From assembly GCA_043228905.1 (NCBI GenBank), contig JBHGNT010000013.1:20150001-20214000 (forward strand): a DNA stretch of 64,000 nt, written 5' to 3'. Both the position numbers and the translations under genes were made by a program. Source of the DNA: Azolla caroliniana (taxonomy: Eukaryota; Polypodiophyta). Numbering within the stretch: the first letter of the stretch is position 1; every line of letters begins with the position of its first letter. Shown here piece by piece: positions 19,906 to 29,534 of the stretch. A model generated the notes under the pieces. The model was not told where the DNA came from. It ran no database searches and saw only the letters and a list, made by a program, of their open reading frames with translations.

Positions 19906-22900
19906 CTAACCGGACTGGTTTGTCGTTACACCCATCTGATGCCGAAGGGACCGAAAGCGGTCTGCCGAAAGACACTTGGTCATTCCATCTGCGACATTGT
20001 CGGTTGTGGATATTTTCTCTAGACCGATTTTCCCTGAAATGACGCAGTCCCGAACGAAGTGATATCGAACGTCGATATGTTTGGAGGCGTTGTGGTGAAC
20101 CGGATTTTTCGACAAGGCAACAGCACCTTGACTGTCGCTATAGACAACTGGGGCCGAGTCATGGTCGACTTGTCGAAACGTGTGCGCCAGCCGGCCGAGC
20201 CACAAAGCTTCTTTTGCAGCGTCGGACGCAGCTACATATTCTGCTTCGGTCGTTGAGGTCGCTGTGCACTCCTGAAGTTTCGACTTCCATGAAATTGCTC
20301 CATTGCCGAATTTGAAGCAGTATCCGGTTGTTGATTTCCGACTGTCTATACAGCCGGCGAAGTCCGAGTCGGTGTAACCGACAACGCCTGAGGTTGAGTT
20401 CGGACCGAAAAGAATGTCGTGGTCTTTTGTGCCAGCCAGATATTTGAACACATGCTTGACTGCGTTCCAATGCGATCGGCCAGGATTGTGCATAAATCTG
20501 CTAACGACTCCTACGGCATGAGAAATATCAGGCCGTGTCGCGACCATCAGGTACATAAGGGAGCCGACTGCCGGTGCATACGGTACCGACTTCATATCTT
20601 CCCCCTCCGGACCGGATGTCGGGCAGTCTCGCTGAGAGAGCCGAAGATTCATGGGGAGCGGGGTTGAAGCAGATTTGGCTGATTGCATGTTGAAGCGTTC
20701 CAAGACACGTCCGATATAGTCGGTCTGAGACAAAAAAAGATGTCGTTTATCGCGATGCCGACTAATCTTCATGCCAAGTATGTGTCGTGCCGGACCGAGG
20801 TCCTTCATGGCAAACTTCAACCGCAATTGGCGAATGAGATCGGCAAGTTCGCCCGCGTGGCGTCCAGAAATTAGCATGTCGTCCACGTAAATGATGAGGA
20901 AGATGGGTGATCCATCTTGAGCTGTGTTGGTAAAAAGACAATGGTCCTCATCGCTTTTGGAGAAGCCGATCGATTGGATGAAGTCGTCGAACTTCTTGTA
21001 CCATTGTCGCGGTGCCTGTTTGAGGCCGTATAGACTCTTCCTGAGTCGGCAGACTAGATGTTCTTGACCAGTTGCCACGAAGCCTTTTGGCTGCTCCATA
21101 TAAATTTCCTCTTCAAGATCACCATGGAGGAAGGCTGTTTTGACATCTAGCTGAATCAGCTCCAAGTTGTCGGCTGCCACTACGCCGAGTAGAAAACGAA
21201 GGGTTGTCATTTTCACCACTGGTGAAAAAATCTCGTCGAAGTCGACGCCATATTCTTGTCGGAAGCCCTTCGCAACTAATCTGGCCTTGTACTTTGGGGT
21301 GGTCGAATCAGACGTCTCTTTTAGTCGATAAACCCACTTGCAAGGAAGAGCACGTCGATTCTTAGGTAATTCGACCAGATCCCAAGTCTTGTTTGCCCGA
21401 ATGGAGTGCATTTCCGACTCCATCGCCAGATGCCAGGTGGCTGAATCGACAGATGTCGATGCTTCTTCGTAAGACGTCGGTTCGCCGGCGTCGGTGAAGA
21501 AAATTCCAGGAGAATACCTCTCCGGAGGTTGCGACAGTCTCTCGGATCGTCGAGGTATAATTGGACTGGTCGTATCGGGTATCGAGGTCGGATGGTCCGA
21601 AAGCGGATTATTCTGCTGTGCCGAGTCAGAGTTGTCCGAGTCGGTAGTGGAAGGTTCAGCTACCCGTGAAGCTGACCGTGTGTTAAGAGCGGGGCCTTCT
21701 TGAAGGGTCGGCACATCGGAAAATGTTACCCTTCGGACTTCGATCGGTGTTTTGACTGATGGATTCATAGCCGACTCGTTGAACACAACGTCCGAACTTC
21801 GAACGATTTGTCTGCGTTCAGGGTCCCAGAGTCGGTATCCCATTTCGCCGTCTGATCCATATCCAAGGAAAATGCATTTCCTGGACCGAGGTGCAAGTTT
21901 TCGGCGATCATCTTTCGGAATAAGGGCGTACGCCTCGCATCCGAAGATCCTCAGCTTGTCGTAATTCGGCTTACTGCCGATCCATAGTTCCTGAGGAATT
22001 TGAAGTCCTAGAGGTCTGCTTGGCGACATATTGATTATGTGTACTACCGTGAGTAGAGCCTCTGCCCAGAAGCCATCCGACAGTCCGGAGTGTTGGAGCA
22101 TGGAAACTATCCGTTCTTGGATTGTCCGATTCATGCGTTCTGCAATCCCGTTTTGCTCCGGACTGTGTGGTGCCGTAAATTCACGTCGGATGCCGCGTTG
22201 TCGGCAGAATTTGACGAATTCTTCTGATTTGAACTCTCCCCCATTGTCGGTCCGAAAGCATTTCAGTTTTCGGTCAGTTTGATTTTCTACCATAGCGAGC
22301 CAATCGGAGAAGATCGAGAAGACACGATCTTTGGTGCGAATTGGATAAGCCCACACCTTTCGAGTCGAATCGTCAATAAAACGGACGAAGTAAGAGGCAC
22401 CGCCGAGAGACTGATGCGGCATTGGGCCACAGACGTCCGAGTGGACTAAATCGAGAGGTCTCGTTTCTCTTGGTGCTGATGTCGGGTGTGATGCGGCTGC
22501 TTGTTTGCCATACTGGCAATGTTCGCAGAATTGATGGTCCGAGAAGGAGAGTTTAGGGATGTATCCGGCTCTAGATAGGTGCGTAATGCCGGCCTTGCTG
22601 AGGTGTCCTAATCTTCTGTGCCATAGTGATGACACAGGAATATCCACCAAAAACAGGTTACCCTCTCTGAGCGTAACATGTAACGGATACAGTGAGTGTA
22701 TCTTGGGTCCTCTAGCAAGCAGGAGGTTCCCCCTGTGGAGTGTCCACCCTCCCGAAGAAAAACCGGCACGAATGCCGTCTTCGTCTAGTTGTCCGACTGA
22801 GATCAATGGCCTTGAGAGCTCGGGTACATGTCGGACATTGTGAAGTACAAGTGTAGAGCCACCTGCAAGGTTGAGCTCTACTGTGCCGATTCCAATGATG

Positions 22901-23937
22901 TCACAGTGTTGCGAGTTGCCGACTCGAACTGAGTCGGAGTGACGGATCGTATATTGCCGAAATTGGGATCGATGAGGAGTCACGTGAAATGACGCGCCCG
23001 AATCTAAGAGCCATGTGCTCGATTCTTCAGTCGTGAGCAGAACTTCTGATCCGACTGGATTTTCGATCGATAGTATATTCGGGTCGTTTGGTAGCACATC
23101 AGCTGAGAAGCTGACGTAGTTGATCTCCTCATGCCGGCCACTCTTCTTGTCTGATTTCTGAGACTTGTCGTTCTTGTTCTTGAGTGCGCGGCAGTCGGCT
23201 TTGATGTGTCCGGGTTTCTTGCAATAGTTGCAGATTCGATTATCCCGTGACTGGCTCCGTCTTCGTTGATTGTTCGGCTGCCGTGAGGAATCTCTTCCTC
23301 GTATGTTCGATCGTTCTGTCGAACCTTGTACTACATAAGCGTCGTCTGTTCAGTCTTTGGCGAAAGACTTTCTCCGAGCTGCTTCGGTCAGGATTGCGCT
23401 CGTGACTTCGGAGTATTTAACAGCCGTGGTTGACGCGTTGCACACGGTTGTGACGAAAGTTTCCCATGATGAGGGAAGGCTGCTCATGAGTATCATTGCT
23501 CTGAGTTCATCCTCGATTGCCGTCCCCTGAGATGAGATTTGGGAGCTTATGCTTTCGTACTCATTGAGATGTGCTTGAACCGAATCTGATTCTTTCATCC
23601 GCAAGTTGTAGAGGCGCCGAATCAGAAACATCTTCGTTGCAGCGACCTTCTTTTCGTAGGTGTCCGACAGTGTTTTCCACAGTTCGAATGCTGTCGTACA
23701 CGATTGCACCGTAAAGTATACCGATTCCGATAGGTGCATCCGAATCGTGGCGCGGACGATTCTGTCCAGCTTCTGCCACTCAATTGGTTTGTATCCTTCT
23801 GGAGGTTCTTCATTTTCGATGGGATCGATTTGCCCCTTGACTATGAGATAGTCCTGCATTTGCTCCTTCCAGAAGTTGAAGTTCGATCCATCGAACTTTC
23901 GTAGACTCATTTCTGACGAGCCGGATGTTGATGTCAT
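19906..23937 (-). CDS. copia B Gag-Pol polyprotein, one frame with a single internal TGA
   Basis: The frame runs from ATG 23937 to the stop at 19906, 1344 codons, with one internal stop, TGA at 23350-23352 (codon 196). Gag (residues 1-195) opens MTSTSGSSEM and has 'WKEQMQDYLIVKGQIDPIEN'. After the TGA comes a zinc knuckle 'CNYCKKPGHIKADC'. Then the protease 'WLLDSGASFHVTP', the integrase zinc finger 'HRRLGHLSKAG...CEHCQYGK', the DDE core ('LVHSDVCGPMP', 'FRTDNGGEFKSEEF', 'SPEQNGIAERMNRTI'), RT ('VDFDEIFSPVVKMTTLR', 'FLIIYVDDMLISG') and RNase H ('TTEAEYVAASDAAKEALWLG', 'VVYSDSQGAVALSKN'). All key residues are present. A single-base change would explain the TGA. Apart from it the element looks coding-competent. 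Confidence 0.93.
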
Positions 23938-24190
23938 GACTCTGCCCTAAGTCGGCTACGAACTTTGGTGAAGTGCAGCGGTTTGGCCCACTCAGAGTCG
24001 TTCTAGCCGAAGTTGGACACAAGTGATGTCGATTACGGAGAATCGGGGATTTGGTTCGGATTGACTACCGACAACTGTCTTAGTCGAGTTGAACCTAGAT
24101 TTAACGATCCGACAGTACTTCAAGCCGATTCGGTTTCGGTTGACTGCAACGGTGAGAGCAATGGAACCGACTGGTCCTTCCGATTATTGT

Positions 24191-24294
24191 CCAATCGAAT
24201 GAAACACGAACTGGGTTGTCCTTGAAGTCGTCGTTGTGCAGGAATCGAATGAAACACGAACTGGGGTTGTCCTTGAAGTCGTCGTTGTGCAGGA
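24191..24294. repeat. 52-bp tandem duplication in the copia B leader
   Basis: AATCGAATGAAACACGAACT...TCGTTGTGCAGG occurs twice in a row between the primer site and gag. The copies differ by one G (CTGGGTTG versus CTGGGGTTG). Confidence 0.9.
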
Positions 24295-24490
24295 AGCCCA
24301 CCTCAAGCAGTTACGATCAAGGAAGTAGAGTACAGCCGACTGGTTTACTCCGAGTGATGATCTAACGCAGCGAGATTCAAGCTTGTGTTTGCCTACTTTC
24401 TTCTCTTTTTCTTCGAATGACGCAGGAAACCGAATGCTGTGCAGGCTGAGACGACGGCCGACAGCGGGTTGAGGAACCGAGTACTGTGCA

Positions 24491-24503
24491 GGCTCTGATA
24501 CCA
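24491..24503 (-). other. copia B primer binding site
   Basis: TGGTATCAGAGCC on the minus strand, two bases from the 5' LTR edge, of initiator-Met tRNA type. Confidence 0.95.
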
Positions 24504-24505
24504 GA

Positions 24506-24805
24506 TGTTGAAGACAAGGCCGTCAATGCAGAAGATCAAGTAGCATTCGATTGGGGTTGAGTACCTGTGTATGACAGTTTCCAAGATCGTGCACAGAGAT
24601 AGAGAGAGAGAGAGAGAAGGCACAAAAGCCTCTTTCTATTCAATAGAAACAATAATACAACCAACCTTACAAAAAGGTTACTAGGTCACTTTATATAGTG
24701 ACAAACTTAGGGCAACTACCATTTATGCTAATTACACAAATGACCCAAACTTGAGCTATACAAAGGGATAGTGTGAATACGTCCATTATACACTTGTATT
24801 CGACA
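24506..24805 (-). mobile_element. copia B 5' LTR (300 bp)
   Basis: Partner of 19413-19712 and adjacent to the primer site; followed on the right by the second ATACG target copy. Confidence 0.97.
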
Positions 24806-24810
24806 ATACG

Positions 24811-25019
24811 TAGGATATTATTTTTATTTAAGTTTTACTATAGAAAATTGATGTATATTCCAGATTGCTCTGGAACATTCTAGAAACTTTAGGACTACTC
24901 TTGAGAACACTATAAAAGGAGGCACAAGGCATTATTTAGAACCAAATCGGTTCAACGCCAATCTTAAGCCTCTTAGCCTTCCTTGTATATTCTTCTCACA
25001 TAATATATCGTTGTCATCA

Positions 25020-25089
<70 letters not shown>

Positions 25090-25181
25090 TCTCTCGAGTG
25101 TTCTACACCCTCTATTCCTCTTAGTACTAATATTCCTCTCTTAGTACTAATTTCTTCTCTGTCCCAGTACTATTCCTGACA
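24811..25181 (+). mobile_element. chromovirus 3' LTR, second part (371 bp)
   Basis: It continues the LTR after copia B. It holds TATAAAAGG at 24911-24919, AAATCGGTTCAA at 24944-24955 (exact complement of 8065-8076), and a (CT)n run (about 25025-25087) longer than in the 5' LTR. It ends CCTGACA at 25181. Confidence 0.92.
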
Positions 25182-25186
25182 TCATC

Positions 25187-25800
25187 CCAACTTCACAGAA
25201 TATTGAATAAATTTAGTATGAGACGAAGGATTTGTATGTTTCCAAAGATAATCTTATGGATCCCAATGCAAGTCCAACAACGACGTTTTTTTAAAAACCC
25301 ATAGTTGGCAAAATAACATACTATTAGAAGGAGAAAGCTCTAAAGTCCACTTTTTACTAGATTTACCAATCACTCTCACCGGATGTTGCAATGTCGTTTG
25401 CCAAATTGACAATTCCACATCAGTTTGCCATAATCTTCCTTCCTCCAATACATCAAAATAGTAACAGTCACCTTGAGACGTTGTTCCTTTTGCTCCTATC
25501 ATAACACCAACCGGAGAAAAATATCCAAACCAAACATGCACAAAAGAAGGTGACCAATTAGAGAGAAAATTCCCTAAAGATAATTGAATTGCATCAATCA
25601 TAGGTCTAAAACCCCTACACATGGTAGCATCTAGCTGTGAATTATTAAGATGACAAACATAATTTCCCCAAGAGGCTACCGTGGCAAGTATACCATTATC
25701 CAACTCAGCCCACTGTAATCGCGGTCTACTTCCAAGCAATACACCCCTCTCATCAAAAAAAAAAAAATTCCAAATCAAAGGTTGCCACAACAGTTCTTCA
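25187..25800 (-). pseudogene. LINE reverse transcriptase C-terminal fragment, proximal half
   Basis: A minus-strand frame of 178 residues (25790-25254) begins 'QPLIWNFFFFDERGVLLGSR' and continues 'LDNGILATVASWG...LDATMCRGFRPMIDAI'. That matches the region between RT and the terminal zinc-binding domain in plant LINE-like ORF2 proteins. It ends at the chromovirus edge; its continuation is 7621-7114. Together they form one decayed LINE tail interrupted by the chromovirus. Confidence 0.55.
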
Positions 25801-27281
25801 TTCTAAGATGGGCATCTACGAATCAAAAAAAACTTAACAGCATCCCACACTTTACAAATGCCAACCATAAAACCATATATATCAATTTTCTATATTTACC
25901 AATATAAGTTTGAATTGCTCAAACTCTTGAATCAAATTCCCCCATTTATCATAGGTCTCATCGGCTCATTCCTTGGGATGAAGTAACATGGCACTCTCTA
26001 CTTGAAATCCTTGTAGCCTTTGAAGGGATCTCTATTCCTTGGTGAGCTTCTTTCTATTCTTTACACCTTTCAAATTTCCACAAGTTATGCAATCACAATC
26101 TCCACAAGGCTCATTCTCTTTCATGACTCCTCGATCACCTCTTATTCTGATTCTAATCCACTTTTTCCCTCGCTTTCTCTTTCCTTATACGCACCTCCTT
26201 CATCAACATTTTCTCCCCTCCAATTCGTGTTCCAACTTTGATACCAAGTGTCATGTCCCTATTTTATGGCTAAGCTTAAACACACAAGAAAACGCAAACG
26301 GAAACAAACTTGAGAGAAAATTTCTTATATATTATGTTTAGAGCTCTAAAAGATTACAACTATCCAAAACTTGGAACAAAACCAAAACCCGAAGTTGGGA
26401 CAAGTTGAGACCACTGCCAAAACAGCTAAAGAGAAAGAGAGAGTGCTCCACATTCCTTGAGCAATACAAGTGGATCTCAGAAATCAGGAATGAGAAGAAA
26501 TGAGGAATGGTGTTCCTCAAATAAGCCCAAAGATGGTCATTGGGAGTGACCGTTGGAACAGGTTTGGGGGAGACAACGGTGGTGCACCTTTTCGAACTAG
26601 GACAAGGCCCCTTGGTGAGTCCCAGTCAGTTTTGGAATTGTGTCCCAGTTGGGATTGAATAAGAACACCACAGAGTTGTTGTCCAAGTTGTGAGCATATG
26701 ATATTTTAAATATATTAAGAATTTTTTTGGATCGACTGATCCGGTTTCAAGGAAGAGGAGTACATACGAAGTTTGCACCTTTAACTTGGAAAAGAGAAAC
26801 TCGAAAAGAGAGGGAGAGAATATCAAAGGCATAAATTTTACTCTCATCAAATGGATGGGACATTTGACAAATTTCACCAAGATAATTGGTCTAAATTTGA
26901 AACGTTTCGCGTAGCATTGCCACGCTCCCAATGGGGAAGTGCCACTGAAAACGAAGCATGGGTCCAAGCCCCGGGGTGTTGGTCCAACTTGGGTCCTCTC
27001 AATTTGGCATGACTTATGAACTAGCTAGCTATCTATGGTCATAACTTATAAGTCATTCATTCACTTATCTCACTCATTTATGAACCGTATCTTCATCTCA
27101 CTTTCTCTCATGAACTCAGGTAGAGTACTGTTCTTGAGGCTTGACAGAGTGAGAAAAGTCTATACATATGGCAAAGCTTCCTGCTGTCCATGGAGGTATT
27201 TCCTTTGAAGGACCCATCCGAGAAATCTATAGGAAATGGAGTTAGCAGCAATCTTTCCTTGTTTTAGAGAGAAGAGACGTG
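25801..27281. other. intergenic; possible LTR edge with primer-site-like motif near 26235-26249
   Basis: No gene is seen. At 26235-26246 the minus strand reads TGGTATCAAAGT, close to the iMet-type primer site, and two bases away a TGTCATGTCCC begins at 26249. This pair suggests the inner edge of a minus-oriented LTR lying to the right, but no partner or far edge was found. The last 300 bp lead into the PPR gene; no convincing TATA box was identified. Confidence 0.35.
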
Positions 27282-29534
27282 ATGGCCGAAGAAGAAACCA
27301 TAGCTTTTCTTCTTCAATCTCACTCTCCTCTTCTTCCTTCTCCTCAACAATGCCTGCTTCTTCATGCTCGAATGGTCTGTTTTGGGCTGGATCAGAAAAC
27401 CCATCTGGCTAATGTCCTCCTGCACAGGTATGCAAAATCCATGGAAATCTCAAATGCTAGTGTTTTGTTTAACAAGATTCATAAGAGAGATGTGGTCTCT
27501 TGGAACACCATGATGGGTGCATATGCCAATGCCCAAGATGAGAGACATCATGCCCAAGCAGTGCCTTGCCATGTCCAGAAAGTTCAACCTCACCCCAAAG
27601 AGGTGCCACATTATGCCCAAAAGGTGTCAGTTCATGCTGGAGAATTGCTTAGTTATGCCCAAGAATCACTATGTCACGCTCAAGAAGTGTCACATCATTT
27701 GCAGGAAATTCAAGGTGATACTCAAGTTGTACCACATCATGCCAAACAAGTGACACATCTTTCCGCCCAGGAAGTGTCCAATCAAGCCCAAAGAGTGCCG
27801 TATCCTGCTCGAGAAGAGACACAGCACATCCAAAAGGCCCTTGAAATGCTCACACAAATGGTAACGGAGGGTGTTAGTCCAGACAGGGTCACATTCATCA
27901 TATGTCTCAAGGCATGTTCCCGTGTTGCCTCTCTCGTAGAGGGCGAGCATGTTCACACCTTGGCTGTGGGGGCTGGATTGCACACTGACATTATGGTCGC
28001 CACTGGACTTATCGACATGTATGGCCGATGTCGAGATGTTGATCAAGCTAAGATTGTATTTAGCAAGGTTAGTGTTGCTCTTGATGCGGCAGCTTATAAC
28101 TCCCTCATGGGAGCTTTTGTTAGGAAAGGACGCCACCATGAGGCTCTGAGGCTCTTATCAGAGATGCGGGCACGAGATGTGAAACCAAACACGATCACAT
28201 TCATCAATGCATTGAGTGCATGTGTTTCCCCTGAAAACCTTAGGGATGGGAAATTTATCCACGCTTGTATCTCTGATGAATTGCTTGAATCAAATGTGGT
28301 ATTGAGAAATGCCCTTATGACTATGTATGGGAAGTGTGGAGACCCTACCAACGCTCGGATTATGTTCGGTAAAGTCGAGAAGCGCACCGTGGTATCATGG
28401 ACATCCATGATTACTGAGTGTACTCGGCAAGGCTGCAATAGAGAAGCTTTGGATTACTTCTACCAAATGCAAGAACAAGGCATGGAGCCAGATAAGGTCA
28501 CTTTCATAAGTGCTCTATCCGCATGTGCAAGCCTCGAATCTATGGCTGAGGGCAAGGAAATCCATGCATTGGTTACATACAAAGGGTTCGAGCTCGATGT
28601 TATCACTGGGACAGCTCTTGTCAATATGTATGGTAAATGCAAACTTCTCGATGATGCCCTTGCTGCCTTCAATAACATCACTCAACAAACGGTGATATCA
28701 TGGAATGCAATCATCACAGTTTATGCCCAACAAGGATTAGGCCACGAAGCTCTTGAGCTGTTTAGGAAAATGCAGCAAGAAGAAGACATGGAACCTGATA
28801 AGGTCACATTTATCGGTATTCTTACTGCGTGTGCTTGCATCGGGGCATTAGATGAAGGCATAGCAATTCATAATAATATTGCAGATCTCGGGCTCGAATC
28901 TGATTTTGTCATTAGCAATGCCATTGTCAACATGTATGGTAAATGTGCCGCTTTACAGAAGGCTCGGTCGGTATTCGATAATATGCACAAACGGAATGTG
29001 GTCACATGGACAGCACTGATCACAGCGTACGCTCAACAAGGACATGGTAGCGAAGCTTTGAATTTGTACAAGAAAATGCAAGAAGAGAGGGTGATGCCAA
29101 ATGCGACCACTTTTTTAAGCCTTATTTCCGCATGTAGTCATGCAGGGCTGGTAGAGGAGGGCTTGTTCTATTTTTCTTCAATGAGAGATGAACATGGTGT
29201 AGAGCCGACGTATGAGCATTATGGGAGCATGGTTGATCTTCTTGGGAGAGCAGGTCTTTTAACTGAAGCTGAGGATTTCATTAATAAAATGCCAATGGAA
29301 GCCGATGCTTGTGTTTGGACATCTTTACTTGGTGCTTGTCGGATGCACGGTGACATGGAACGAGCAAAAAGAGCTGCAGAAAACGTGGTCCACTTAGAGG
29401 GAAACAATGCATCTGCTTATGTTTTGCTCTTTAACATGTATGCTTTAGATGGGAAGGAGAATGACATGGAAAGAATCAGGAAGATGATGACAAAGAGAGG
29501 GATAGATAAGCAATTAGGTTGTAGCTTGATTTGA
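27282..29534 (+). CDS. pentatricopeptide repeat protein, PLS class with partial E domain
   Basis: A single uninterrupted exon of 750 residues from ATG 27282 (a GTG lies just before it; MAEEETIAFL is preferred). PPR proteins bind organelle RNA and act in editing, splicing or stability in plastids or mitochondria. Repeating signatures are plain: 'RDVVSWNTMMGAYA', 'SPDRVTFIICLKACS', 'LIDMYGRC', 'KPNTITFINALSAC', 'TALVNMYGKC', 'NVVTWTALITAYAQQGHGSE' and 'ADACVWTSLLGACRMHGDME', about five P-L-S sets. The end 'YVLLFNMYALDGKENDMERI' to 'KRGIDKQLGCSLI' is the start of an E domain, after which the protein stops. There is no E+ or DYW domain, so any editing role would need a partner. Residues 89-182 are an unusual heptad-repeat expansion inside the second PPR motif. 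No clear targeting peptide can be judged by eye. Confidence 0.9.
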   Translation: MAEEETIAFLLQSHSPLLPSPQQCLLLHARMVCFGLDQKTHLANVLLHRYAKSMEISNASVLFNKIHKRDVVSWNTMMGAYANAQDERHHAQAVPCHVQKVQPHPKEVPHYAQKVSVHAGELLSYAQESLCHAQEVSHHLQEIQGDTQVVPHHAKQVTHLSAQEVSNQAQRVPYPAREETQHIQKALEMLTQMVTEGVSPDRVTFIICLKACSRVASLVEGEHVHTLAVGAGLHTDIMVATGLIDMYGRCRDVDQAKIVFSKVSVALDAAAYNSLMGAFVRKGRHHEALRLLSEMRARDVKPNTITFINALSACVSPENLRDGKFIHACISDELLESNVVLRNALMTMYGKCGDPTNARIMFGKVEKRTVVSWTSMITECTRQGCNREALDYFYQMQEQGMEPDKVTFISALSACASLESMAEGKEIHALVTYKGFELDVITGTALVNMYGKCKLLDDALAAFNNITQQTVISWNAIITVYAQQGLGHEALELFRKMQQEEDMEPDKVTFIGILTACACIGALDEGIAIHNNIADLGLESDFVISNAIVNMYGKCAALQKARSVFDNMHKRNVVTWTALITAYAQQGHGSEALNLYKKMQEERVMPNATTFLSLISACSHAGLVEEGLFYFSSMRDEHGVEPTYEHYGSMVDLLGRAGLLTEAEDFINKMPMEADACVWTSLLGACRMHGDMERAKRAAENVVHLEGNNASAYVLLFNMYALDGKENDMERIRKMMTKRGIDKQLGCSLI
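27546..27828 (+). repeat. 21-bp coding minisatellite (heptad repeat) inside the PPR gene
   Basis: About 13 degenerate copies of a 21-bp unit like CATGCCCAAGAAGTGTCACAT translate to the heptad [HY]-A-Q-[KE]-V-[SP]-x, for example HYAQKVS, CHAQEVS and HHAKQVT. One unit is 24 bp. All copies keep the frame. They sit between 'MMGAYANAQDE' and 'QKALEMLTQMVTEG', which are normally joined by about five residues between helices A and B of one PPR motif. Confidence 0.92.

Larger units (their letters stand above)
19413..24805 (-). mobile_element. Ty1/copia element B (5.4 kb), young and nearly intact
   Basis: Two 300-bp LTRs (19413-19712 and 24506-24805) start TGTTGAAGAC and end TATTCGACA. By eye they differ at only two sites (CGG/CAG near position 25 and AGACTC/AGCCTC near 128 of the LTR). 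A perfect target duplication ATACG flanks it (19408-19412 and 24806-24810). The minus strand has a primer site TGGTATCAGAGCC at 24491-24503 and a polypurine tract (GGGGGAG) at 19713-19719. It is the youngest insertion in the nest. Confidence 0.97.
7622..25181 (+). mobile_element. Ty3/gypsy chromovirus, nested with three later insertions
   Basis: LTRs begin TGTCATGATATGG and end CCTGACA. The 5' LTR is 7622-8062; the 3' LTR is split (19329-19412 plus 24811-25181) by copia B. Coding order is gag, protease, RT, RNase H, integrase with chromodomain, which is Ty3/gypsy order. The flanks are TCATT (7617-7621) and TCATC (25182-25186), a near-matching 5-bp target duplication. Removing the insertions at 10382-11170, 13314-18912 and 19413-24805 leaves about 5.8 kb. 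A polypurine tract (AAAGGGGGGATAG) lies just before the 3' LTR at 19316-19328. The LTRs differ at roughly a tenth of positions in the stretch compared, so the element is old. Stops and frameshifts make it inactive. Confidence 0.9.

Noticed and set aside
23350-23352. TGA as selenocysteine or proven programmed readthrough
   Set aside because: No known readthrough context (for example CARYYA after a stop) or supporting copies; most simply a point mutation.
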